In this document: in pieces, positions 1 through 7,543 of the stretch | Layout: each line of letters opens with the position of its first letter | Position numbering within the stretch: the first letter of the stretch is position 1 | NCBI RefSeq assembly: GCF_018449695.1 | Contig: NZ_JAAVUY010000022.1 | Location: forward strand, 56,279 to 120,278 | Length of the DNA stretch: 64,000 nucleotides | Origin: Bradyrhizobium sp. dw_411 | GTDB lineage: Bacteria > Pseudomonadota > Alphaproteobacteria > Rhizobiales > Xanthobacteraceae | Reading direction: 5' to 3' | Made by a program: the position numbers and the translations under genes | The notes under the pieces: generated by a model | Database searches by the model: none | Told to the model about the DNA's origin: nothing | The model's input: the letters and a program-made list of their open reading frames with translations, nothing else

Positions 1-74
1 TCGCGGGTTCCACTCTGAACAGGTTGAAAACCCGCGCGCAGCGGTTGTCCAGTTCAGAAAGAGGGGCGGTTCCC

Positions 75-99
75 GGAACCGTCGCTGTCATCAGCGGTT
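75..99 (+). promoter_or_regulatory. Candidate EcfG (general stress sigma) promoter
   Basis: GGAAC at 75-79, a 16-base spacer, then GGTT at 96-99. This matches the alphaproteobacterial EcfG pattern GGAAC-N16/17-CGTT except for one base of the -10 box. The predicted start lies about 20 bases before the ribosome binding site of the gene at 127. The -35 sits inside the palindrome GGTTCCCGGAACC, so a chance match is possible. Confidence 0.4.
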
Positions 100-126
100 G
101 TGTTTGACGCAACGGAGGAACCCGTC

Positions 127-576
127 ATGGCCAACGAACGCATTCCAAACGATCCCTATCGCGCTTCAAACCCTGCCGACGACCCCTATCGTACCAATCG
201 CCGCGACGATGAGATGAGCGATCCGGCGCGGCTCGACAACGAATTGCAGATGGATCCCGAACTTGCCGAGGGTCCCGCCGGCAGCGGCAGGATTGCCCTG
301 TTCGCGGTCGGTATCGCCTTGGTACTGGGCGCGGCGTTTTATGGCCTGAACAGTTCCTCGATCAATCAGGCCAGTACGGCTCCGCCCGCGACAACAGCCC
401 AGAACGCGCCGGCGACCTCGCCGCCCGCGGCACCTCCGGGCATGCGTGACGTCACGCCGCGCGCGAATAATGAGCCGGGCATGACGACGGGTTCGGCGTC
501 GAACGCCAGACCCTTGACCCCCGCCGACCCCAAGGCGCCGCCTCCGGCACAGGCTCCGTCTGGCAGAACTCAGTAA
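127..576 (+). CDS. Hypothetical single-pass membrane protein with Pro/Ala-rich tail
   Basis: 149 aa, family not recognised. The N-terminal ~55 residues are polar and charged with DDPYR-type motifs. One hydrophobic helix follows (about residues 57-76, IALFAVGIALVLGAAFYGL). The C-terminal ~70 residues are a disordered Pro/Ala/Thr-rich tail, probably periplasmic. The ATG at 127 is chosen because GGAGGA lies 7 bases upstream; an in-frame ATG at 100 has no such site. It stands alone ahead of a convergent gene. The possible stress promoter at 75-99 suggests an envelope stress role, but this is only inference. Confidence 0.75.
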   Translation: MANERIPNDPYRASNPADDPYRTNRRDDEMSDPARLDNELQMDPELAEGPAGSGRIALFAVGIALVLGAAFYGLNSSSINQASTAPPATTAQNAPATSPPAAPPGMRDVTPRANNEPGMTTGSASNARPLTPADPKAPPPAQAPSGRTQ

Positions 577-655
577 CGGTTGAGACGCCTCATCCAAGGC
601 CATCAATTCGATGAACGGCGCTGCGGGCATCGCTTTCCGCAGCGCCGTACGCATG

Positions 656-1471
656 TCAGCCGAACATTTTGTTCAAATCGCCACCGGGATAGCCACTGGC
701 GAGTTCCGTGAACGTCCCCTGCTCGGCAATCTCGCGCGCCGCGCGCATGAAACCGGCCCAGGCGGTGCGTGCCAGCGAACCGCCGACGCTGATCCGGCGC
801 ACGCCGAGATCCGCCGCTTGCGCCACGGAAAGACCGGACGCGCCGATCAAAAGATTGACGGGCTTGGGATGCACGGCCTTCACGACCGCCGAGATTTGCT
901 CCTTGGTCTTGATGCCCGGCGCATAGAGACAATCCGCCCCCGCCTCCGAATAGGCGCGCAACCGATCGATCACCATGTCGAGGTCGGGTCGCCCGACCAG
1001 AAAACCCTCGCAACGCCCGGTCAGCAAGACGCCGCTGTGGTCGGCATCGATGGCGGCACGCGCGGCCTTGATGCGCTCGATGGCGAAATCACGTTCGTAG
1101 AGCGGATTGGCCGCGTCCCCCGTGGAATCCTCGATCGACAGACCGGCCACGCCGGTCCCGACGGCGCGCGCGACGTTGGCGGCGACTTTCTCGGGCTTGT
1201 GCGCAAAGCCGCCTTCGAAATCGGCGTTGACGGGCAGATCGACCGCGCCGCACAGCGCCGTCAGATGGTCGCAGACATCGTCGAGCGTGACGCGATTGTC
1301 GGATTTGCCGATCGACCATGCAAAACCGGCGCTGGTCGACGCGAGCGCCTTGAAGCCTATCTGCTGCAGCGCCTTGGCGCTGCCGATATCCCAGGGATTG
1401 GGCAGCGCGAAGCATCCGGCCTCGTGCATCTTGCGAAAGGTCGCGCGCTTGTCGGCGGTTGTGGTCGGCAT
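656..1471 (-). CDS. Isocitrate lyase/phosphoenolpyruvate mutase family protein
   Basis: 271 aa, typical of the compact PEP-mutase/2-methylisocitrate lyase TIM-barrel superfamily, which makes or breaks C-C or P-C bonds of oxoacids with Mg2+. Visible marks are the N-terminal LPNPWDIGSAK, NADFEGGFA, the SIEDSTG metal-site segment, GRCEGF near the active-site loop, and SVGGSLART near the end. The start at 1471 follows AGGAGA at good spacing; an upstream in-frame ATG (1546) lacks one. It appears monocistronic, so its substrate cannot be told from context. Confidence 0.85.
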   Translation of the reverse strand: MPTTTADKRATFRKMHEAGCFALPNPWDIGSAKALQQIGFKALASTSAGFAWSIGKSDNRVTLDDVCDHLTALCGAVDLPVNADFEGGFAHKPEKVAANVARAVGTGVAGLSIEDSTGDAANPLYERDFAIERIKAARAAIDADHSGVLLTGRCEGFLVGRPDLDMVIDRLRAYSEAGADCLYAPGIKTKEQISAVVKAVHPKPVNLLIGASGLSVAQAADLGVRRISVGGSLARTAWAGFMRAAREIAEQGTFTELASGYPGGDLNKMFG

Positions 1472-1580
1472 GATCTGTTCTCCTTGTGACGGCTTCTTGT
1501 TTTTAAACCTGATGAATCCTGAGAATAGCGATGCGCGCCATCCCACGCCAGCGCCGGGATCGACACGATGCTGTCACACA

Positions 1581-1889
1581 CTATGCCGCCACCTGGCGCA
1601 GGAACGTCCGCTCTTCCGCCAGGATGAACCTGTTTTCTTCCGCGAAATTGAAATTGGCCATGCTCTCGCTGTCGGTGCGAAGCCGCGCGCGATAGTTTTC
1701 ATAGGCCGCGAGGCTGTCGAAAGATATCAGCGCGGACGCGATATTGTTGGTGCCCTCATGCGGCATCCAGTAGCCGATGAGATCGCCGCCGCAGCGGGGA
1801 ATGATGGTCAGCCAGCGCCTGGCATATTCCTCGAACATCGCGCGCTTGAACGGATCGAGCTGGTAACGGATGAAAACGGTGATGGTCAT
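1581..1889 (-). CDS. NIPSNAP family protein
   Basis: 102 aa, the size of a single NIPSNAP (dimeric alpha-beta barrel) domain. It begins MTITVFIRYQLDP, with the family-type core around GGDLIGYWMPHEGTNN and LISFDSLAAYENYRARL. The start at 1889 has a strong AGGAGG site. It diverges from the ArsR-type regulator at 2067 with 177 bases between, most of it filled by a palindromic repeat, so regulator and NIPSNAP probably form a regulator/target pair. Biochemical function of bacterial NIPSNAPs is not settled. Confidence 0.85.
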   Translation of the reverse strand: MTITVFIRYQLDPFKRAMFEEYARRWLTIIPRCGGDLIGYWMPHEGTNNIASALISFDSLAAYENYRARLRTDSESMANFNFAEENRFILAEERTFLRQVAA

Positions 1890-1924
1890 GAAAACCTCCT
1901 GTTTGTGCCGTGCCAAAGCTCTGC

Positions 1925-2008
1925 CGTCATTGCGAGCGAAGCGAAGCAATCCATCTTGCCACCTAAAGAAAGAATGGATTGCTTCGTCGCTGCGCTCTCG
2001 CAATGACG
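1925..2008. repeat. Palindromic intergenic repeat, family A copy 1
   Basis: Long imperfect inverted repeat: CGTCATTGCGAGCGAAGCGA at the left arm answers a right arm ending TCTCGCAATGACG, with a variable centre. A close copy lies at 21565-21640. It can encode short spurious ORFs on both strands. It fills the divergent spacer between the NIPSNAP and ArsR genes. Confidence 0.85.
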
Positions 2009-2031
2009 AGCCCTTATCCAAGACTAGTCTC

Positions 2032-2060
2032 TTGCCCGACTTTAATGCTTCGTCTATGAT
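2032..2060 (+). promoter_or_regulatory. Sigma-70-like promoter of the ArsR gene
   Basis: TTGCCC (2032-2037), 17-base spacer, TATGAT (2055-2060). The start codon A at 2067 is seven bases after the -10 box, where transcription would be expected to begin, so the mRNA may be leaderless. The perfect 10-base palindrome AGACTAGTCT (2021-2030) abuts the -35 and could be an operator. Confidence 0.6.
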
Positions 2061-2066
2061 CGAACT

Positions 2067-2762
2067 ATGAAAGCAGGTCCCGATATCGCCATGGTCGCTT
2101 CATTGGTCGGCGACCCCGCCCGCGCCAACATGCTGACGGCGCTGATGACCGGGCGCGCGCTGACCGCGAGCGAGCTCGCGCACCAGGCCGGCATCACGCC
2201 GCAGACCGCGAGTTCGCATCTGGCGAAGCTCGAGACCGGCGGCCTGATCGAGCAGGAAAAACAAGGCCGCCATCGTTACTACCGCCTCACCGATCCCGAT
2301 GTCGCCGGCGTGCTCGAAGGTCTTGCGGGCCTCGCCGCCCGCGCCGGTCACATGCGCGTGCGCACCGGGCCAAAGGATCCGGCGCTGCGCCGAGCGCGGG
2401 TTTGCTACGATCATCTGGCCGGCGATCTCGGCGTGCAGATGCTCGACAGCATGAAGCGGCAAAAACTGATCCGCCAGAACAAGCAGAACATCGAACTGAC
2501 CGCCGAGGGCCAGCGTTTCATGGCGAGTTCCCTGCAGATAACGGCCGAGACGCTCAACCATCCGCGCCGCCCGGTGTGCAAGGCCTGCCTCGACTGGAGC
2601 GAACGGCGCCATCATCTGGCCGGCACGCTCGGCGCGGCCCTGATGACGCGCTTCACCGAACTGAAATGGGCCGCCCGCGACGCAACTCCCGGCAGCCGAG
2701 TCGTCAATTTCAGCCGCACCGGCGAGAAACGATTTGCAGCGCTGTTTGGGGATGACGAATAG
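2067..2762 (+). CDS. ArsR-family helix-turn-helix transcriptional regulator
   Basis: 231 aa. The winged helix-turn-helix covers about residues 10-90, with the recognition segment ITPQTASSHLAKLE and wing GRHRYYRL. A C-terminal extension of about 140 residues is longer than in classical ArsR metal sensors and carries Cys residues around VCKACLDW. No clear metal-site motif is seen in the recognition helix. No Shine-Dalgarno is visible; the promoter places the transcript start at the ATG. The likely target is the divergent NIPSNAP gene and/or itself. Confidence 0.85.
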   Translation: MKAGPDIAMVASLVGDPARANMLTALMTGRALTASELAHQAGITPQTASSHLAKLETGGLIEQEKQGRHRYYRLTDPDVAGVLEGLAGLAARAGHMRVRTGPKDPALRRARVCYDHLAGDLGVQMLDSMKRQKLIRQNKQNIELTAEGQRFMASSLQITAETLNHPRRPVCKACLDWSERRHHLAGTLGAALMTRFTELKWAARDATPGSRVVNFSRTGEKRFAALFGDDE

Positions 2763-2824
2763 CAGCGCCTGAGCGAATATTGCTTATTCGCTGTCGTGCA
2801 ACCCTGTCGTCATCACTAAATTGT

Positions 2825-2910
2825 CGTCATGCCCGGGCTTGACCCGGCCATCCACGCCTTTATGCCCGTCGGGAAGGACGTGGATGCCCGGGACAAACCC
2901 GGGCATGACG
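2825..2910. repeat. Palindromic intergenic repeat, family C
   Basis: CGTCATGCCCGGGCTTGACC on the left is answered by ACCCGGGCATGACG on the right, ending just before the hydrolase ribosome binding site. The centre also holds complementary pieces (ATCCACGCC / GACGTGGAT). It is the reason an apparent upstream extension of the next gene is not believable. Confidence 0.8.
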
Positions 2911-2931
2911 GAATTTTTCTCGGGAGCCCAC

Positions 2932-3933
2932 ATGAACCGCGCTTTCCTTCACTTGGCCGCCGCTGCCCTCCTCACACTGCCATTGCTCCCCGCCCACGCC
3001 GCGGAGCGCGAACCCTACGGCATCGGCCTTGAGGGTTTCGCCTATCCCTACCCCGTCAGCCTGCTGCCGCTGGTCAATGACGGCGAGCAGGTCCGGATGG
3101 CCTATATGGATGTGGCGCCGGCACAGCCGAACGGCCGCACAGTGGTGCTGCTGCACGGCCGTAATTTCCCGGCCAGCTATTGGGCGCCGGTCATCAAGAC
3201 CTTGAATGATTCCGGCTACCGCGTGGTGGTGCCGGACCAGATCGGCTTCGGCAAATCCTCAAAACCCGCAGGCGAACTGCATTTCGACACGCTGGCACGC
3301 AATACGATTGCGCTGCTCGATCATCTGCAGATCGCCAAATTCGATATCGTCGCGCATTCGATGGGCGGCATGCTCGGTGTGCGCATCACGCGGGCTTACC
3401 CTGAGCGTGTTCCGCGCCTGCTGCTGATCGCGCCGATCGGCCTCGAAGACTACCGGCTCTACGTGCCGCCGACCCCGACCGAGAAAATCATCGAAAACGA
3501 AGACAAGCTGACCGCGGACGGTTACCGCAAGCAGCTCGAGGTCAACTACTCGCTCAAACTGCCGCCGGACCAGGTGACGCCGTTCATCGAATCCCGCTTC
3601 AACATCAAGGGCGCCGCCGACTATCCACGCTGGCTGCGCGCCTTTGTCAGCTCAGGACAGATGATCTACCGCGAGCCTGTCGTGCACGAAATTCCGCTGA
3701 TCGCGCAGCCGACATTGTTCATCATGGGCGCCGACGATCACAACGCCCCAGGCCGCCCGAACGCGCCGGAGGCGCTGCGGCCGAAGATGGGCCAGAACGC
3801 CGACCTCGCGGTGGCGCTGGCGGCCAAGATGCCGAATGCGCATGCCGAGGTGATCCCGAATACCGGACATCTGGTGTTCCTCGAAGCGCGGCAGAAATTC
3901 GATGAACTGATGCTGAGCTTTTTGGCGAAGTGA
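2932..3933 (+). CDS. Exported alpha/beta-fold hydrolase
   Basis: 333 aa. An N-terminal Sec signal peptide (residues 1-23, MNRAFLHLAAAALLTLPLLP then AHA) is followed by an alpha/beta hydrolase domain. The oxyanion segment is LLHGRNFPASYW, the nucleophile elbow AHSMGG (Ser143), the probable acid lies in GADDHNAPG and the base in NTGHLVF. It probably acts on an ester or amide in the periplasm; the substrate is unknown. The start is placed at the signal peptide because the in-frame sequence upstream lies in a palindromic repeat. Confidence 0.88.
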   Translation: MNRAFLHLAAAALLTLPLLPAHAAEREPYGIGLEGFAYPYPVSLLPLVNDGEQVRMAYMDVAPAQPNGRTVVLLHGRNFPASYWAPVIKTLNDSGYRVVVPDQIGFGKSSKPAGELHFDTLARNTIALLDHLQIAKFDIVAHSMGGMLGVRITRAYPERVPRLLLIAPIGLEDYRLYVPPTPTEKIIENEDKLTADGYRKQLEVNYSLKLPPDQVTPFIESRFNIKGAADYPRWLRAFVSSGQMIYREPVVHEIPLIAQPTLFIMGADDHNAPGRPNAPEALRPKMGQNADLAVALAAKMPNAHAEVIPNTGHLVFLEARQKFDELMLSFLAK

Positions 3934-3989
3934 TTTCACGCCTAACGCATCTTGAGAATAGCCGAGGTGCGGCGGCAACGGAGGTAGGC

Positions 3990-4107
3990 TCCCTCTCCCC
4001 TTGTGGGAGAGGGTTGGGGTGAGGGGTTCAGGTCCATCGACGAGCATAACCCCTCACCCGAATTGCATCTAACGATGCAATTCGACCTCTCCCACAAGGG
4101 GAGAGGT
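3990..4107. repeat. Palindromic intergenic repeat, family D
   Basis: CCTCTCCCCTTGTGGGAGAGG near 3992-4012 recurs as its reverse complement at 4086-4106, giving a ~118-base stem-loop with an inner CCCCTCACCC / GGGGTGAGGGG match. It lies between convergent genes and could end transcription from either side. Confidence 0.8.
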
Positions 4108-4127
4108 GAAGTGAGATCACCGGCGGC

Positions 4128-4412
4128 TTACCAATAATGGCGGCGGTGCCAACGCCGGTGCCAGTGGCGATGCCAGCCCCAGTGACGGCGGTGCCAATGA
4201 TGCCAGCGATGGTGCCAACGCACCTGCTCCGGCTTCAGATGGTCGACATCATCCTGCGAAACCACGGCGGGTTCGGCGCCCTCGCGATGCGGCGGCACCA
4301 GGCCCGTTTCCGCCGAAATCGGCGGCAGCGGCGCTGCCTGCGCGGTGGCGGCAAGCGCGCCTGCACCTGCAACAAATCCAAAGGTGAGTTTCAGAAAGTC
4401 GCGGCGCTCCAT
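4128..4412 (-). CDS. Tat-exported small protein with His/Trp/Arg-rich tail
   Basis: 94 aa. The N-terminus ERRDFLKLTFGFVAGAGALA is a twin-arginine signal; cleavage is likely near AQA-A (residue 27). The mature part is only ~67 residues. Its last 29 residues (66-94) consist of 11 His, 8 Trp, 8 Arg, one Gly and one Tyr. Such a tail could bind metal ions, heme or polyanions. Tat export would fit folding or metal loading in the cytoplasm. Related short proteins occur in Bradyrhizobium without known function. GAGGGAG lies upstream of the ATG. Confidence 0.75.
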   Translation of the reverse strand: MERRDFLKLTFGFVAGAGALAATAQAAPLPPISAETGLVPPHREGAEPAVVSQDDVDHLKPEQVRWHHRWHHWHRRHWGWHRHWHRRWHRRHYW

Positions 4413-4503
4413 AACGTCTCCCTCGTTTGCGGTGAGTCATGGAGGAAGTTTCGTCGCGGCAAGATGAATGGGTGCTGAACCCGGCCGTTCATCAACCTCG
4501 CTG

Positions 4504-4650
4504 TCGTCCCTGCGAACGCAGGGACCCCAGCGTGAGCGCCGTTTGCGCTCATCGCGACTCCGTGCAGAATTAATTAGAAAAGAAAGACGTCACACGCCGT
4601 ACATAACCTTGCGGCCGCGGAGTATGGGTCCCGGCCCAAGGCCGGGACGA
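4504..4650. repeat. Palindromic intergenic repeat, family F copy 1
   Basis: TCGTCCCTGCGAACGCAGGG at the left and GTCCCGGCCCAAGGCCGGGA near the right, each a small hairpin, together forming an imperfect long inverted repeat ending GGGACGA. The related copy at 10325-10442 is more symmetric. The 259-base gap at 4413-4671 holds this and nothing else I can name. Confidence 0.7.
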
Positions 4651-4671
4651 GCCACTATTAACGTGCCAAAC

Positions 4672-5118
4672 CTAAACCCACCCACCGCGCGCCATGATCG
4701 CCGCACATAACAGAATGATGACGATCGCGAGAAGCTCGCTATGGATCACCATCGTCACCTGCTTCAACTTTTGCGCGCTGATCACAGGCACCTGCCCCGC
4801 CTTCAGCGCCCCACGCCACGACAGGAATTCCATCGTCGGAATAATCGACAGCAAGCCGATGACGATAAAGAGCGTGAGCTTTAAGTGAAACGCGTGGCTG
4901 TGCAGATAATAATCCGCGCCCTTCTCAAAGAAGAACACCCGCAACAGCCCGACCACCAGCAGCGCCCCCGCCGCGATGCCGAGCACGAGGTCCGTCACCT
5001 GCAGCCGCCGTGCCGATGCCAGCGTCAATTCCTGCTTGATCAGCATGAACTCGATCGCCACCGCCGACACCAGCGTGAAGGCGCAGAGGTGATGGAGAAA
5101 GGCGAACAGCGTGGACAT
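4672..5118 (-). CDS. DUF2214 family integral membrane protein
   Basis: 148 aa with four predicted transmembrane helices: around residues 6-26, 43-62, 80-98 and 125-145. The family pattern is recognisable in LHHLCAFTLVSAVAIEFML near the start and HLKLTLFIVIGLLSIIPTMEF in the middle. His8/His9 and the later His residues could bind heme or metal, but this is not shown. Function unknown. Monocistronic, flanked by palindromic repeats on both sides. Confidence 0.8.
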   Translation of the reverse strand: MSTLFAFLHHLCAFTLVSAVAIEFMLIKQELTLASARRLQVTDLVLGIAAGALLVVGLLRVFFFEKGADYYLHSHAFHLKLTLFIVIGLLSIIPTMEFLSWRGALKAGQVPVISAQKLKQVTMVIHSELLAIVIILLCAAIMARGGWV

Positions 5119-5142
5119 GGGCGCTCCGTCTCACTGGAAAAT

Positions 5143-5260
5143 CGTAGGGTGGGTTAGGCGACTTGTCCGCCGTAGCTCAAAGAGCGAAGGCGGAAGCCGT
5201 AACCCACCGCGATGAACTCCGAAAGCAATGGTGGGTTACGCTGCGCTAACCCACCCTACG
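5143..5260. repeat. Palindromic intergenic repeat, family E copy 1
   Basis: CGTAGGGTGGGTTAG on the left is answered by CTAACCCACCCTACG on the right; the centre has further complementary tracts (GCGGTGGGTTACGG type). A second full copy is at 20569-20655 and a half copy near 21540-21556. Confidence 0.85.
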
Positions 5261-5278
5261 CATACGCGATAGCTCTCC

Positions 5279-6811
5279 TCACAACGGCAAATTGTCGTGC
5301 TTCTTCATCGGCATTTCGACATGCTTATCCCTTAGCATCGCGAGCGCTCTTGCAATCCGCCGCCGTGTCGAATGCGGCATGATGACGTCGTCGATGTAGC
5401 CGCGTTCGGCGGCGATGAAAGGCGACAGGAACCGGTCTTCATATTCCTTGGTGCGTGCGGCGATTGCATCGGTGTCGCCGATGTCGCTGCGGAAGATGAT
5501 TTCGACCGCGCCCTTGGCGCCCATCACCGCAATCTGCGCGGTCGGCCAGGCGTAGTTCATGTCGGCGCCGATTTCTTTGGACGCCATCACGTCGAACGCG
5601 CCGCCATAGGCCTTGCGCGTGATGACTGTCACCAGCGGCACCGTGCATTGCGAATAGGCGAATAATAATTTGGCGCCGTGCTTGATCAGGCCGCCATATT
5701 CCTGTGCGGTGCCCGGCAGAAAACCCGGCACGTCGACAAACGTCACGATCGGAATATTGAAGGCATCGCAGAAACGCACAAAGCGCGCGGCCTTGCGCGA
5801 GGCATCGCTGTCGAGCACGCCAGCCAGCACCATCGGCTGGTTGGCGACAAACCCCACCGTGCGTCCGGCGATGCGGCCGAAACCCGTGACGATGTTCTTG
5901 GCAAAGGTTTCGGATATCTCGAAGAAGTCGCCCTCGTCCACGATTTTGAGGATCAGCTCCTTCATGTCGTAGGGCTTGTTCGGATTGTCGGGGATCAGCG
6001 TATCCAGCGACATGTCCACGCGCTCGATGTCATCGAAGCTCGGCCATTCCGGCACGCCGTCGGTGTTGTTGGAGGGCAGGAAATCGATCAGCCGGCGCAT
6101 CTGCAGCAGCGTCTCGACGTCGTTCTCGAATGCGCCGTCCGCAATCGAGGAGCGCGTCGCATGCACCGAGGCGCCGCCGAGCTCTTCGGCGGTGACCACT
6201 TCATTGGTAACGGTCTTCACCACGTCCGGGCCGGTGACGAACATGTAGCTCGTGTTCTTCACCATGAAGATGAAGTCGGTCATGGCAGGCGAATAGACGT
6301 CGCCGCCGGCGCAGGGACCCATGATGACGGAAATCTGCGGGATCACGCCCGATGCAATGACGTTGCGGCGAAACACATAGGAATAGCCTGCGAGTGCGGC
6401 GACACCTTCCTGGATGCGCGCGCCGCCGGCATCGTAAAGCCCGATGATCGGCGCCCGCGCCTTCATCGCCATGTCCTGGATCTTGACGATTTTCTGCGCA
6501 TGGGTTTCCGACAGCGAGCCGCCGAACACCGTAAAATCCTTGGCGAACACAAAGGTCTTGCGGCCATTGACGGTGCCCCAGCCGGTGACGACGCCGTCGC
6601 CGGGCACCTTGGACTTTTCCATGCCGAATTCGACCGAACGATGCTCGACGAACATATCGAACTCTTCAAAACTGCCCTTGTCGAGCAGCAGCTCGATGCG
6701 CTCACGCGCGGTCAGCTTGCCCCGGGCGTGCTGCGCCTCAATGCGCTTCTCGCCGCCGCCGAGCTTGGCACCCGCGCGCCGGTCCTCAAGGGTATCCAGG
6801 ATATCTTTCAT
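5279..6811 (-). CDS. pccB: Acyl-CoA (propionyl-CoA) carboxylase beta subunit
   Basis: 510 aa, the usual PccB length. This is the carboxyltransferase subunit, which moves CO2 from biotin to propionyl-CoA to give methylmalonyl-CoA. It has two crotonase-like carboxyltransferase halves. The first oxyanion loop is in GGARIQEGVAALAGY and the second in RKAYGGAFDVMASK; the CoA/biotin site shows VPGFLPGTAQEYGGLIKHGA. The start at 6811 gives the normal MKDILDTLEDRR N-terminus, with GGGAA upstream. The alpha (biotin carboxylase) gene is not in the window. It is divergent from the DUF4260 gene. Acetyl-CoA or another short acyl-CoA is a less likely substrate. Confidence 0.92.
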   Translation of the reverse strand: MKDILDTLEDRRAGAKLGGGEKRIEAQHARGKLTARERIELLLDKGSFEEFDMFVEHRSVEFGMEKSKVPGDGVVTGWGTVNGRKTFVFAKDFTVFGGSLSETHAQKIVKIQDMAMKARAPIIGLYDAGGARIQEGVAALAGYSYVFRRNVIASGVIPQISVIMGPCAGGDVYSPAMTDFIFMVKNTSYMFVTGPDVVKTVTNEVVTAEELGGASVHATRSSIADGAFENDVETLLQMRRLIDFLPSNNTDGVPEWPSFDDIERVDMSLDTLIPDNPNKPYDMKELILKIVDEGDFFEISETFAKNIVTGFGRIAGRTVGFVANQPMVLAGVLDSDASRKAARFVRFCDAFNIPIVTFVDVPGFLPGTAQEYGGLIKHGAKLLFAYSQCTVPLVTVITRKAYGGAFDVMASKEIGADMNYAWPTAQIAVMGAKGAVEIIFRSDIGDTDAIAARTKEYEDRFLSPFIAAERGYIDDVIMPHSTRRRIARALAMLRDKHVEMPMKKHDNLPL

Positions 6812-6940
6812 GCGTGCATTCCCACTGGTTTGCAGCGGTTCTAACACGGCATTTTGCCGGCGGGAAACGCCTTCCCGGCCTCTGGTATACGTGTCCCATG
6901 CAGGATATATCCGGGTCCGCAACCCCGAGGGTTCTTGGTC

Positions 6941-7354
6941 ATGGCCGATACCGCGAGCACAGATACGGGCACCGTGACCGGAGGATTGCGAACGCTGCTC
7001 CGCCTCGAAGGGCTGACGCTGTTTGCGGGCATGACGCTGCTGTACGCGGTCTGGGGCGGATCGTGGTGGGTCTATGCGCTGGTGTTTTTCGTGCCGGATG
7101 TGAGCTTTGCGGCCTATCTGGCCGGGCCTCGATTTGGCGCCATCGTCTATAATGCGGCGCACAGCTACATGGCGCCGATGGCCCTGATGACGACGGGATT
7201 CGCGACGAATTCACCGCTGACCTTGTCGATCGCGATGATCTGGCTGGCGCATATTGGTTTCGACCGCGCGCTCGGCTATGGCCTGAAATACAGCGCCGGA
7301 TTTGGCTTCACCCATCTCGGCCGCATCGGCAAGGACGCGGCCAAAACGGTTTAG
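6941..7354 (+). CDS. DUF4260 family membrane protein
   Basis: 137 aa. The family is recognisable from LLRLEGLTLFAGMTLLY, YNAAHSY and IGFDRALGYGLKY. About four hydrophobic segments make it an inner-membrane protein of unknown function. The start at the MADTAST methionine is chosen; an in-frame ATG at 6854 would add 29 residues that read like noncoding leader. Divergent from pccB with 129 bases between. No Shine-Dalgarno better than GAGGGTTCTTGG is visible. Confidence 0.78.
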   Translation: MADTASTDTGTVTGGLRTLLRLEGLTLFAGMTLLYAVWGGSWWVYALVFFVPDVSFAAYLAGPRFGAIVYNAAHSYMAPMALMTTGFATNSPLTLSIAMIWLAHIGFDRALGYGLKYSAGFGFTHLGRIGKDAAKTV

Positions 7355-7401
7355 CAAACCGTTCGTCCAGCCCGATTTGACAGCTCAACGCCTGCTTGTT
7401 C

Positions 7402-7504
7402 TATAGCGTTTTCGAGCGAAGTGGGTACCGGTTCGCGTAAAGAAAACGCGTCAAAACAAAAGACTGGAGCCCGGTTCTGATTGAATCAGACCGACAAGGC
7501 TCTA
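7402..7504. repeat. Interspersed intergenic repeat, family G
   Basis: A stretch with TTTCGAGCGAAGTGGGTACC, GCGTAAAGAAAACGCG and GGTTCTGATTGAATCAGACC, the last two being small hairpins. This string recurs widely in Bradyrhizobium-type genomes as intergenic mosaic elements, from general knowledge. It is a single copy in this window and lies just before the hydrolase gene at 7544. Confidence 0.6.
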
Positions 7505-7543
7505 GTCGCGCACAACGCCGCGATAAAACAAGGGGGATGATGC

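Noticed and set aside
2821..2931. N-terminal extension of the alpha/beta hydrolase
   Set aside because: The added residues are encoded by repeat C; the downstream ATG begins a clean signal peptide.
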